64,000 nucleotides of DNA, taken from contig OX442318.1 in assembly GCA_949358305.1 (NCBI GenBank), positions 106,001-170,000 on the forward strand, read 5' to 3'. The notes below the pieces were generated by a model that was not told the DNA's origin, ran no database searches, and saw only the letters and a list, made by a program, of their open reading frames with translations. A program made the translations under genes and the position numbers. This DNA is from Strigamia acuminata (lineage: Eukaryota; Arthropoda; Chilopoda; Geophilomorpha; Linotaeniidae). Shown one piece after another: positions 10,252 to 21,002 of this stretch (positions are counted from its first letter, which is position 1; the number at the start of each line of letters is the position of its first letter).

Positions 10252-10510
10252 TGTGATATACGTGGTTGATATTCACTCTATTCGTTTTGATGGCCTAAAT
10301 TCCGTGCCTTTTGAGGCACAGTTGGAAGGAAACATGATCACGCTGTGAATTTCGAGTCAAGACTGATTTATTGTGTCTAGAATATGTGTCGTCAAGTTTG
10401 TGTTGCTAGGTTGAAACCTAGCAACTTAAGAATCAAAGTATTGTTTTAATTAGAGTAACAATTGGTGTACGAAATAAATGAGATTCAAAATCGAGATGTA
10501 AGTAAATACA
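10252..10510 (-). repeat. 5' LTR (in element orientation)
   Basis: Direct repeat of 4333-4591. As the upstream LTR it should carry the promoter and transcript start of the element, although I do not see an unambiguous TATA box. Confidence 0.96.
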
Positions 10511-13329
10511 TATTAGCGCAATGAAAATACACGGAATTCTCGTAATAATTAAATCTACTTTTTATTTGAGTTATTGTAAGAAACGTCATTAACATGTGTT
10601 GCCGGGTCGCCATTTAGCGAATTTCGTCTGAACTTTGTAAGTTCGCAGGAATTCCCCGGGATGGCGCCACCACTTTTTCTGATTTTTTATTCAGTTTATC
10701 CGATTTCTTATTAATTTTTTCGAATTTTAAATTGTTTGGTATTTTTTATTATAAAATTAGAAAGAAATCCAGAATAATGTAACTATTCACAAGTGTCGTC
10801 TTTATTAAAATGGTTCATTTTAGTGGGATGCGGGAGCCATCTCGTAACGGAACTTGGAATATTTCGTTTGTGAGCAGTTAGGCTTACTACTATTTCTTCA
10901 TCAGGTGAATAAAATCGTGGTAATATTTTAATTTTGACGATAACTTGTAGTGATTCAAGTAACTAATTGTAATCGTTACATATTACAGAAGCCAGGCTAC
11001 GAGTGGAAAATGGATACCGTAGTTGGATTGGATAGATGCTGATGAATGCCGCGTGATTGAAATTACTCAATAAATCCCGTACCGGTAAACGCCTAACCTA
11101 ACCTACCCCTCAGTGAGCGCCCGGGCGTCTGGGTGCTTGCCTGTTGTTTTGCCATTAATTTTTTTTGTAATTTCTCGAGAATAAGTGTCGCTGTCATCAG
11201 TTTGCATTATTTGGCGTCAGTTGGTGCTCGAGTCAAAACCGTTGGAGTCGGATGATGAAAGAAGTGAGTTGATCCGCGCACATGTCATAAATTTTCGTTT
11301 TTATTGGGTCGGTTTTTTGGATATAGCCATAACCGTGGTTATAGTGGAGCGTGTAGTGTAGGATCATGGTAGGATTATTTGATTAGATTATTTTTTAAAA
11401 ATAGGTAATGAGTCGGTTGGTACCGATATTTATTTTAAAAACCACCGTCATGGGCCTCTAATTTACATCGTTTTTCGTGCAAGGTACCGACCAGTGTCCG
11501 AAAATGGTATGTTTTTGACTAAAATATTTATCCAGTAAGAATTTTTTAAATTGTTTGGAATGACGATTTTTTTTATTATTAATTATTATTAATAATACGA
11601 AAAGCTTTACGGTACGTAAATAACTCAACAAAAAAATATTTGTGATTTCTACTTTCTGCTCGTCAAATCGCATTGGAATAAAAAGCATTACCGGTATTAT
11701 TTTTTCTGTTTGGAATCAATAATTTTCCACTATCATAATATTTTAATTTAAAAATTAAGTTTTGAAAAAAGTTTTTTATTATGTTGTCTGTATGTGGGTT
11801 TGATTCCATTTAGGTCACTTTCTTTTCAATTTTTTTTAAATTTTAAATTTTATTTATTTATTTATTTATTTATTTTTTTTTTTAATGAGTCTAATTTCGA
11901 GACACTTTGATAAAATGATCCAGTACTGACTCCTTTTCGAAGTGAGCTAGATGACTTTGCTTATTTATTGATTGACTTGTAAATTTCAATGTTGTTATTT
12001 TTAGACTCATTTCTCGTTGCTGGCTCTTCGTTTAGACAGATCATACCTATTGATTTGATTGCATGTGTAAAGTATTTTTTATTTTATTTTATACTTTGGA
12101 GTCATCCACTCTGTCATTTAAGTAAATATCCGCATACCGTGTCAACAAGTGGTCAAGTTTCTTGAATTCCTCACTTTGCCCCTTCAATTAAGGACAATAC
12201 ACACACTGACCCTCTTTGTCCCCTCTTTGGAAGGTTCACAACTTTATTTGTCGGCATCGAATTTCAAAAAGAATTGTTTCTGTTCTGATGGGATCGAGTT
12301 TGTCCTTTTATTACCCTCGATTTTTTTTTTTTTTTTTTTGCATAAGTTTTCGAAATGTTAGTCAAAGACCCTTTATTATCTAGGGCGTAATTGAATTGCT
12401 CGAATTTTTAGTAGTCGGACCAGTTGGGGCTATTGCTTTGGGGACAGGCGGAAAGGGACATGAGATAAAAACAAAATTTTTATAGTTAAGAACTAGCAGC
12501 TAAGAACACGACATCTGTCAATTGACCTGGTATTTGGAAAGGATTTTTTAAATCAAAGTTTATTGCATCTTAACTCAAAAGTCAGATGGTTTAAAATTCA
12601 TACAAACACACCCTAACAGTGAGGAGGAGGAGATAGTGAGGAGAGGGATAGGGAGAGAGGACGACTGTAAAAACAATGTCGGAGCTTCAGGGGTTAGCCT
12701 TCAAGTCGCCCAGGTCAAAACTCCTCCAAGATTTGATACAGGTCTAAGTTGTCAGTCGTGTGCGCTTAGTCGTTTGGAATCTGGTCAATGGACTTTGCAC
12801 GCAACAAAATCTCTTGTCCGTCACCGTCACGATCTTTGGATTTTATCTTTTTAAGCTCCTATGTAGCTTCACATTTTATAACGGCATTTTGTCACTGCCA
12901 GTTGGAACATTTGTCACTTTTTTCGGGTTGGTAAATTATCATTTTACTGTCGGTTGAATTTTATACCTTTATTATTTTATTTTATAATTTATTTTTCGAA
13001 ATTTATTTAGTGTGTTTTATTTGATTATTTTTTTTCAAGCCCCCATCTCAAATTCAAATTCAAATTCAAATCATTAGATGGTGATTTTTTGGGAAAACCG
13101 AATAAAATAAAATAAAATTATTTTTGTAAAATTTCGTATTTTGTCACTAGGCCGATTTCACGATCACTGTCACGTGAATTGAAACTCATCTAATCACGGA
13201 TCGGCATTATTATCACGTGATTTAATTCGCCAATCAAACCAAATAGGAAAAACCGTTGTTCCATTTGAACTTTGAACCGATGAGAGGATGGACGTGTTTC
13301 TGAAAAGGAGAAGAAATTAACGGCAAGTA
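10511..13329. other. Non-coding AT-rich region, no intact gene seen
   Basis: 10511-10670 is the other half of the ~220-bp repeat copy split by the retrotransposon. The rest has only short, unconvincing open frames. Marks seen: a TTAGG-like run on the minus strand at 11092-11105 (too short to be telomeric), an ENPP exon fragment at 11432-11478 (listed separately), a TTTA run near 11850, AAATTC repeats at 13050-13075 and two TCACGTGA-type palindromes near 13170 and 13217. Confidence 0.5.
11432..11478 (+). pseudogene. Isolated ENPP exon fragment
   Basis: About 45 bp here (ATTTTAAAAACCACCGTC and on to ATTTACATCG) match ENPP exon 5 at 17881-17925 with only a few mismatches. In the gene this encodes HFKNHRRVPPIYIV. 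No other ENPP exon is recognisable around it. It is a short stray duplication of a gene located 6 kb downstream. Confidence 0.7.
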
Positions 13330-15403
13330 ATACTTTTTTAATCTATTATCGGGGTTTGTTTCTCGGGGGGGGTTCTTAGCACAGGGGTGGACGACCTACG
13401 TAACTTACGTTATTATTTTGAGGAGGTTGTTCGCTGATGTTAAGGGGGGTTGGGGGGAAATGCGAGGTATTGTTAGTTGTTAGCCGGGGAATTATCGTTA
13501 GACGAGGGCGGGCCTCCGGGTTAGGTAGCTTGAGCTTAGTGTAGGCAAGATGAAGTAGCGGCCAATTTTAGATGGACCAGAAGGAGCTACTTATCTGGGG
13601 ATAGTTGGGAAGGGAGATAGGATAGAGTTAGGTGGCATTTTAAATTTTAAGTTTTTAATTTTTTTTTAAAATTTGTTTATTAATTTTTTTTTCTTTCTTT
13701 TTTTCTTTTCATGTTGACTGAATTCACGGAACCGGAAATTTAACAGGTACGTGTGTTACGTAAGTTTTGAAACGTTAGTGGCGTAAAAATCGAAAATTTT
13801 TTTCCATGTTTGATGACCTTGCCATTGTAGAAGGAAAATTGAAGTTTGGAGTTTGGACCAGTTGGACACACTGCACCATTAGACACGGGCACTTAAAAGG
13901 TAACGAGTGTTTTTTTTTTAATCCGTTGGGGATTTTTTCCAGGGGGGGTTCTCAGCACAGGAGTGGACGACCTGCGTAACTTACGTCATTATTTTGAGGA
14001 GATTGTTCGTTGATGTTAAGGGGGGTTGGGGGGAAATGCGAGGTATTGTTAGTTGTTAGCCGGGGAATTATCGTTAGACGAGGGCGGGCCTACGGGTTAG
14101 GTAGCATGAGCTTAGTGTAGGCAAGATGAAGTAGCGACCAATTTTAGATGGACCAGAAGGAGCTACTTATCTGGGGATAGTCGGGAAGGGAGATAGGATA
14201 GAGTTAGGTGGCATTTTAAATTTTAAGTTCTTAATTGTTTTTTTAAATTTGTTTATTAATTTTTTTTTCTTTCTTTTTTTCTTTTCATGTTGACTGAATT
14301 CACGGAACCGGAAATTTAACAGGTACGTGTGTTACGTAAGTTTTGAAACGTTAGTGGCGTAAAAATCGAAAATTTTTTTCCATGTTTGATGACCTTGCCA
14401 TTGTAGAAGGAAAATTGAAGTTTGGAGTTTGGACCAGTTGGACACACTGCACCATTAGACACGGGCACTTAAAAGGTAACGAGTGTTTTTTTTTTAATCC
14501 GTTGGGGATTTTTTCCAGGGGGGGTTCTCAGCACAGGAGTGGACGACCTGCGTAACTTACGTCATTATTTTGAGGAGATTGTTCGTTGATGTTAAGGGGG
14601 GTTGGGGGGAAATGCGAGGTATTGTTAGTTGTTAGCCGGGGAATTATCGTTAGACGAGGGCGGGCCTACGGGTTAGGTAGCATGAGCTTAGTGTAGGCAA
14701 GATGAAGTAGCGACCAATTTTAGATGGACCAGAAGGAGCTACTTATCTGGGGATAGTCGGGAAGGGAGATAGGATAGAGTTAGGTGGCATTTTAAATTTT
14801 AAGTTCTTAATTGTTTTTTTAAATTTGTTTATTAATTTTTTTTTCTTTCTTTTTTTCTTTTCATGTTGACTGAATTCACGGAACCGGAAATTTAACAGGT
14901 ACGTGTGTTACGTAAGTTTTGAAACGTTAGTGGCGTAAAAATCGAAAATTTTTTTCCATGTTTGATGACCTTGCCATTGTAGAAGGAAAATTGAAGTTTG
15001 GAGTTTGGACCAGTTGGACACACTGCACCATTAGACACGGGCACTTAAAAGGTAACGAGTGTTTTTTTTTTAATCCGTTGGGGATTTTTTCCAGGGGGGG
15101 TTCTCAGCACAGGAGTGGACGACCTGCGTAACTTACGTCATTATTTTGAGGAGGTTGTTCGTTGATGTTAAGGGGGGTTGGGGGGAAATGCGAGGTATTG
15201 TTAGTTGTTAGCCGGGGAATTATCGTTAGACGAGGGCGGGCCTACGGGTTAGGTAGCATGAGCTTAGTGTAGGCAAGATGAAGTAGCGACCAATTTTAGA
15301 TGGACCAGAAGGAGCTACTTATCTGGGGATAGTCGGGAAGGGAGATAGGATAGAGTTAGGTGGCATTTTAAATTTTAAGTTCTTAATTGTTTTTTTAAAT
15401 TTG

Positions 15404-15453
<50 letters not shown>

Positions 15454-15925
15454 GACTGAATTCACGGAACAGGAAATTGAACAGGTCTGTGTTACGTTCG
15501 TTTTGAAACGTCAGTGGCGTAAAAATTTAAATTTTTTTTCCATGTTTGATGACCTCGCCATCTTAGAAGGAAATTTGAAGTTTGGACTAGTTGGACACAC
15601 TGCATCATTAGACATGGGCACTTAAAAGGTAACAAGTGTTTTTTTTAATCCGTTAAGGGTTTTTTTCCAGGGGGGGTTCTTAGCACAGGAGTGGACGACC
15701 TGCGTTACGAATGTCATTATTTTGAGGAGGTTGTTCACTGTTGTTAAGGGGGGATGGAAAGGGGATGTTAAGTATTGTTAGCTGGGGAATTATCGATAGA
15801 CGGAGGGCGGGTTAGGTAGCGTATGCTTAGTGCAGGCAAGACTAAGTAGCGAACAATTTTAGATGGATTAGAAGGGGCTACTTGTCTGGGGATAGACGGG
15901 AATGGACTAGAGATTAGTGTTTAGG
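13330..15925. repeat. 576-bp tandem repeat array, about 4.5 copies
   Basis: The marker GGGGTTCT(T/C)AGCACAGG occurs with its TTCT at 13373, 13949, 14525, 15101 and 15677, an exact 576-bp period. Central copies are nearly identical and the outer ones diverge; the last carries a long T run at 15412-15448. Each unit contains exon-like pieces: ATGTTGACTGAATTCACGG..CAG followed by GT, and ATGTTTGATGACCTTGCC..AAAAG followed by GTAACGAG. In the least decayed frame (15541 on) the second reads FDDLAILEGNLKFGLVGH. I do not recognise that protein. Further diverged pieces run on to about 16110. Confidence 0.9.
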
Positions 15926-16677
15926 TATTCGTAAAAAAATATTTACCGTTTACATTTTTCAAAATAGTTTTTAAGTTGGTTTATTTTTTTCTATTTTCAT
16001 GTCGACTGGAAATTACGAGCGAGGAATGGAAAAGGGGAATTTTCTTTTGCAACATTAACGTCAGTGGAAATAAAAATTGATTTTTTTAAAAATGTTTTTT
16101 GACGTCGCCAATGAAATTTCTTTTTATTCGAGTGTTGGCTAATGAAGCGTCAGGCGAGAAATTGTACCCTGAAATAATTCTGAGAAAATGCCAACCTTTA
16201 TTTTGTAATTTTTATATTTTATTTATTATTCCCTGTATTAAAGTATGGAGGCGTGGGTGGTTACATTTTATTTACATAAATATAGGTTTGAACGGTTGGC
16301 GATAGATGACGACATTGACGAAAGGTGAGTTAGCTCGTAAGATGAAGCATCGCGGCTTCATCTTGAATAAATTGTGCGATGCCTAAGTTCAGTTCACCTT
16401 CAAGGCGACGTACGGCTTGGGAAATACTTACGGGTGAAACAAACAAGTTTCAAGTTGACGAAAAATGCGTTAATTTTTTTATTTCTTAATTTTTAGATCT
16501 GCATTTTACTTAAAGCGAAAATTACGCAAATCGATTTGATAAACCAGGAAAAAATTGCAGAATTAGGTATAAATGAGCAGGGAAATGGCATTTATTGTTT
16601 AACCTTGAAATCGTTGTGTAATCGCATAAACCCTGACAACGAGACAATTTAAATTCTCGTCGCGTTTTATTTGCAGT
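15926..16677. other. Spacer between tandem array and ENPP remnant
   Basis: It holds a diverged remnant of the 576-bp unit (15960-16110), a perfect hairpin at 16339-16364 (AAGATGAAGC, six-base loop, GCTTCATCTT) and AT-rich sequence leading to a TTTGCAG just before the ENPP ATG. No other gene is supported. Confidence 0.5.
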
Positions 16678-18381
16678 ATGGAGACTTTGCTGTCTTCGTT
16701 GTTGCTATGTTTATTAGTTTTCTCAAGTGTCGCCTGTCTTCCCACGAATGTGTTACTTATGTGTTACTTAAGTGTTACTTATTCTCATCGATGGATTTCG
16801 CTGGGATTATTGAAACCATTTGAGTTTAGTCGGTTTTCCTTGGCTCGCTCGCGAAGGCATCCGGGCCGAGTACATGGGTCATGGAGGCACTGTATCCGTC
16901 CGAATCGAATCCCGGCTACTACTCGGTCGCCACTGGTAAAACAAAACAAATTGAAAAGAAATGGGTTTTTTGTTTTTGTTTAAATTTAATATTTGTAGGT
17001 TTATTTGGCGAAAGTCACGGTATGATCCTCAACCACATGTACGACGAGGAAAAGGATCGAATTTCGCAGATGAGTCCAAATACCATAGTGAAAGAGTCTT
17101 TTTGATGGGAGGATGCCGAGTTCATTTGGATCACTACGACCAAAAGAAACATCTCGACGGCCATGTTATCCTGGCCCGGATCGGTCACGGTCATTAATGG
17201 CCGATCGGCGCACATCGTCGAGCCGTATTCGCCCGTCGATGGCGTCGAGCATTTCAAATCCGATTTAAACAGGGTTTTAGATTTATTTCAGGCGGACGAG
17301 GTGCAATACGCGCAGGTGCGTTGTTGTTTTATTAATCAATTTGCAGTTTTGATTGACGTATTCATTTTTTTGTTTTTAGGTTTATTGCGAGCACACCGAT
17401 AAGGTTGGTCACATGCACGGACCTTATTCCGCCGAAATCGCCTTGGCAGTGCGGGAATTGGACCAAGTGATAAACCAATTTCTTGATAACATCACAATGA
17501 GAAGACTTAACAACTCGGTTAAATAAACGAGATAAAATCAATTAAATTTAAAATGAAATATTTATTTATTTATTTAATTTAGATTCATTTTGTTATTGTT
17601 TCTGATCATGGAACGGCAGCTACCGACTCAAATTCCGCTAAAAGGATACGAATCGATTATATTTTACCGGCCGAGGATATCGTTAGGACTCTGGTCAGAG
17701 GGTCCCACATGGGAATATATCCAGCCAATGGAGTCGATGTCGATCAAGTGAAAAGGATTTGATTGAAAATAAATGTGAAGCAAATTATTTTTATTTCATT
17801 TTTTAAATTAGATAATTAGTCGATTGAAAACGCGAGAAGGATTAGACGTTTACAAGAAGGAAGATATTCCGGAAAAGTATCATTTTAAAAACCACCGTCG
17901 TGTGCCTCCAATTTACATCGTCGTTCACAAAGGATACTTCATACAAGGGGTAAATTGATCGATTTGTAACCGAAAAATAGCATTTTATTTTTTGATTAAT
18001 AAAATATGTGTTTAACAGCTCGGAAGTAATAAACAGTTTCCGAACGAGTCGTCCGACAGACAATGGGGCGGATTCCATGGCTACGATCCCGCTGAGCCGG
18101 ACATGAGAGCAATATTTCTTGCATGGGGCTCTAGTAAGAAATTGTTAAATTATTTTCAATGACGATTTTAATTATTTTCAATGACGATTTTAATTATTTT
18201 CAATGACGATTTTAATTTTTTTTAATATTGTTTTTAATATTTTTAAATATTGTATTTTAATTTTGTAGGTTTTAAACGAGGTTACACGGCGGCTCCCATA
18301 CACATCACCGACCCGTACAATTTACTTAGTCATCTGATTGGCATCGAGCCGCTTTCGAATAACGGAACTTGTTCGAAAATG
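16678..18381 (+). pseudogene. ENPP-family nucleotide pyrophosphatase/phosphodiesterase, multi-exon, disrupted
   Basis: Exons at about 16678-16935, 16999-17315, 17380-17517, 17583-17747, 17812-17949, 18019-18133 and 18269-18381 spell out the NPP catalytic domain. Visible elements are a signal peptide (METLLSSLLLCLLVFSS), IDGFRWDY, EGIRAEYMGH, PSESNPGYYSVATG, GESHGMILNHMYD, HTDKVGHMHGPYS, VSDHG, EDIPEKYHF, GFHGYDPAEPDMRAIFLA and DPYNLL.LIGIEPL.NNGT. NPP enzymes hydrolyse extracellular nucleotides or phosphodiesters using two metals and a Thr nucleophile. The metal-binding Asp/His residues are present, but Ser appears where the nucleophilic Thr of the TKTFPN motif is expected. Lesions: a TGA just after FRWDY, small indels around 16830-16900, and a TGA where WWED is expected (17103-17105). 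The last exon runs directly into a copy of the 576-bp repeat. Sequencing indels could explain some of this, but the stops and the repeat junction favour a pseudogene. Confidence 0.8.
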
Positions 18382-19325
18382 GCGGCCAGAAGGAGCTACT
18401 TATCTGGGGATAGTCGGGAAGGGAGGTAGGATAGAGTGAGGCGGAATTTTAAATTCTTAATTGTTTTTTTAAATTTGTTTATTAATGTTTTTTTCTTCTT
18501 TTTTTCTTTTCATGTTGACTGAATTCACGGAACAGGAAATTGAACAGGTAGGTATATGTGTTCCGGAAGTTTTAAACCGTCAGTGGCGTAAAAATTAATT
18601 TTTTTTCCATGTTTGATGACTTCGCCATCTTAGAAGGAAATTTGAGGTTTGGACTAGTTGGACACACTGCATCATTAGACACGAGCACTTAAAAGGTAAT
18701 AAGTGTTTTTCTAATCCGTTGGGGATTTTTTCCAGGGGGGGTTCTTAGCATAGGAGTGGACGACCTGCATTACTTATGTCATTAATTTGAGGAGGTTGTT
18801 CGCTGATGTTAAGGGGGGTTGGGGAGAATTGCGAGGTATTGTTAGTTGTTAGCCGGGGAATTATCGTTAGGTGAGGGCGGGTATTCGGGTTAGGTACCAA
18901 GAGTTTAGTGTAGGCAAGATGAAGTAGCAACCGATTTTAGATGAACCAGAAGGGCTACTTATCTGGGGATAGTCGGGAAGGGACATAGATTTGGGTTAAG
19001 CGGCAATTTTTTTTTTAAATTTTGTTTATTAATCTGTTTACTAATGTTAGTTTTGATTTTTAATTTGCATGTCGACTGAGGAACAGGAAATCAAAAAATT
19101 GAATTTTTTTTTATGTTGGATGATGTCGCCATTGCAGAAGTAAATGGAAAATTGAGGTTTTGTGACTAGTTGTAGGACATTGCATCATTTGGCATCGGCA
19201 CTTGAAAAGGTAACGAGTATTTTCCAATGTGTTGACAGGGGGGGGTTTCTTAACATAGGAGTGGATGACCTGCGTTAGATGTGTTGTTATTTTGAGGAGG
19301 TTGTTTGCTGTTGTCAAGAAGGGAT
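18382..19325. repeat. Diverged copies of the 576-bp unit downstream of ENPP
   Basis: From CCAGAAGGAGCTACTTATC (18383) the sequence matches the second half of the 576-bp unit, then a full diverged unit (TTCT marker near 18740), then a shorter third remnant to about 19325. The ENPP remnant is therefore bracketed by this repeat family. The exon-like CATGTTTGATGACTTCGCC segment is present again at about 18608. Confidence 0.8.
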
Positions 19326-19330
19326 GTAGC

Positions 19331-19640
19331 ATATTATTTGATTTCAGGTTTTCAGGTTGCATAACCTTAAGGTTCACTGGTTTTTTGGATCCCAACAAAA
19401 AGTGTGCGTTTTCAATAAATACGTGGTGGATTTAAATTTTCACTTTTTAATTTGTAATTGCATGAATGTTTTTGCGGATGATGCCAAAGATTCGTTATTG
19501 GTGGAAACGGGATGAACTAAAGGTCAGGTGTCAGGCGTCAGGCACTTGACTATTCCAGACTAACTGTCAGGCGTCAGGCGATCTGAGCAACCCGCCGTCG
19601 TCGTCCTGGGCGGTGTCCGTGCCGAGCAACACCGAAAGGC
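19331..19640 (+). pseudogene. Duplicated SUZ12 exon fragment
   Basis: 19331-19508 matches, in opposite orientation, the SUZ12 segment around 49425-49590: the end of an intron, the exon with GGTTTTTTGGATCCCAACAA, the next intron and the start of the following exon. A second patch at about 19585-19633 (GAGCAACCCGCCGTCGTCGT and on) matches the inside of that large SUZ12 exon. Between them lies novel sequence with a repeated GTCAGGCGTCAGGC word. Introns are retained, so this is a genomic duplication of part of the intact SUZ12 locus 30 kb away. Confidence 0.85.
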
Positions 19641-19751
19641 TTCGAAGACGTGGATGACGCACTGTCTATTAATTAAAATTAGAGTTTAATTTTTTTTATT
19701 AAAAAAAAAAATTGTTTAATTTTTTTTATTAAAAAAAAAATTGTTTAATTT

Positions 19752-19914
19752 TTTTATAGACATATGCTGAATGGCAATTGGGAATTGGGTGTGCACATTG
19801 CTGATGTGACTCACTACGTTATCCCCGATTCCCTCACCGATTTAGAAGCTCGTAGTCTGTCCACCGCCGTCTATTTAGCGGATCCACATGTTGCCGAGAA
19901 TCCTCAACAGTAAT
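19752..19914 (+). pseudogene. RNB-domain (DIS3-like exonuclease) exon fragment
   Basis: After a TTTTTTATAG acceptor an open segment reads [20 protein letters not shown] followed by [15 protein letters not shown]. This is the characteristic core of RNase II/RNB exonucleases of the DIS3 family (NGN.E.GVHIADV..F) and looks closest to DIS3L among those I recall. It ends at a TAA after PQQ with no donor site. No neighbouring exons were found, so it is most likely a fragment. Confidence 0.6.
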
Positions 19915-20050
19915 ATTTGTTGCTCGGCAATGTCCACCGGCAAAACTAAATAAATCTCCAAATGTCGTAAACGTTTATCTCATCCACTTTATTTTATATT
20001 TAATTTTTCAGATGCCCGGTTAGTGTTATGTAGGAAATCGATTGTAAATA

Positions 20051-20178
20051 CGAAGTCCAGAAAGTACATTTTGACAAATGAGTAGTGAAATGTCCTTACC
20101 AATTGACTTACGAAGTCCAGAAAGTACATTTTGACAAATGAGTAGTGAAATGTGCTTACCAATTGACTTACGAAGTCC
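20051..20178. repeat. 60-bp direct duplication
   Basis: CGAAGTCCAGAAAGTACATT starts at 20051 and again at 20111, with a third partial start at 20171. The unit is 60 bp with one mismatch between the two full copies. The flanking region to 20530 has open frames on both strands that I do not recognise. Confidence 0.9.
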
Positions 20179-20539
20179 GTGCTCCTCTTCAAACCCATGT
20201 TTGTTAGTTCTTCCTCAACGATGTGCCGAAGAAGATCCTTGCCATCCATATGCGATGAATTGAATTATTCTTGTCCAAGAGAAGAGCAGAACAGGGAACT
20301 GCAGCCACCACACGGGCATCACCGGTATCCAACTGAATGCTGCGTGTGTGACAGACATGAAAACGAAAGGATGCTCAGTGGGTGTGATGCGACCAGATTT
20401 ACGATTCGGATGTGATCGGGAGCGGACAATGTGCGGGCGAGCGAAAACTGTTCGCCGAAGGAGCCGAAGAGGAATACTGAGTTTCCGTGCGGCTAATGCA
20501 TGACTGAAGACCCATGTGCGGAACAACCGAATAAGGAAC

Positions 20540-20960
20540 AATATTTTGATAAATTTCTCGAAGTTTTGATGAATTTTCTCGAAATTTTGATGAATTTTCT
20601 CGAAATTTTGATTAATTTTCTCGAAATTTTGATTAATTTTCTCGAAATTTTGATTAATTTTCTCGAAATTTTGATGAATTTTCTCGAAATTTTGATTAAT
20701 TTTCTCGAAATTTTGATTATTTTTCTCGGAACTTTGATTATTTTTCTCGGAACTTTGATGAATTTTCTCAAAACTTTTTAAAATTTTCTTAAAACTTATT
20801 AAAATTTTTGGGAAATTTGCCAATTTTTGATAAATTTTCTGGGAATTTGTCAAATGTTAGATGAATTTTCTTGGAGTTTGTCAAATTTTAGATGAATTTT
20901 CTCGGAATTTGTCAAATTTTAGATGAATTTTTTCGGAATTTTGTGAGCAAAATGTGACGT
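20540..20960. repeat. 21-bp minisatellite, about 10 clean copies with decayed flank
   Basis: The unit GAATTTTCTCGAAATTTTGA plus T repeats from about 20558 to 20770 and decays to 20945. It is 7 codons long, so it reads open on both strands (ILINFLE / KISRKLI), but this is an effect of period and composition. It sits immediately upstream of the ELL remnant, probably in what was an intron. Confidence 0.88.
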
Positions 20961-21002
20961 TAGTGCGGATGATCAGTTTTTACAATTGTTTTTTTATTCC
21001 AG

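Larger units (their letters stand above)
4333..10510 (-). mobile_element. Complete Ty3/gypsy-type LTR retrotransposon, 6178 bp, minus orientation
   Basis: Identical 259-bp LTRs (4333-4591 and 10252-10510) begin TG and end CA and enclose one uninterrupted gag-pol frame. A 6-bp direct repeat TATTAG flanks the element (4327-4332 and 10511-10516). The flanks rejoin into a copy of the ~220-bp repeat seen intact at 437-500, which acts as an empty-site paralogue. The order Gag, protease, RT, RNase H, integrase is that of Ty3/gypsy elements. Identical LTRs and an open frame point to a recent insertion that may still be competent. No envelope gene is present. Confidence 0.96.

Noticed and set aside
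11090-11110. CCTAACCTAACC as an interstitial telomere
   Set aside because: Only two and a half units; too short to call telomeric.
20493-20853. Repetitive open frames such as KISRKLI / ILINFLE
   Set aside because: These come from the 21-bp minisatellite, whose period is a multiple of three. The protein repeats are a by-product.
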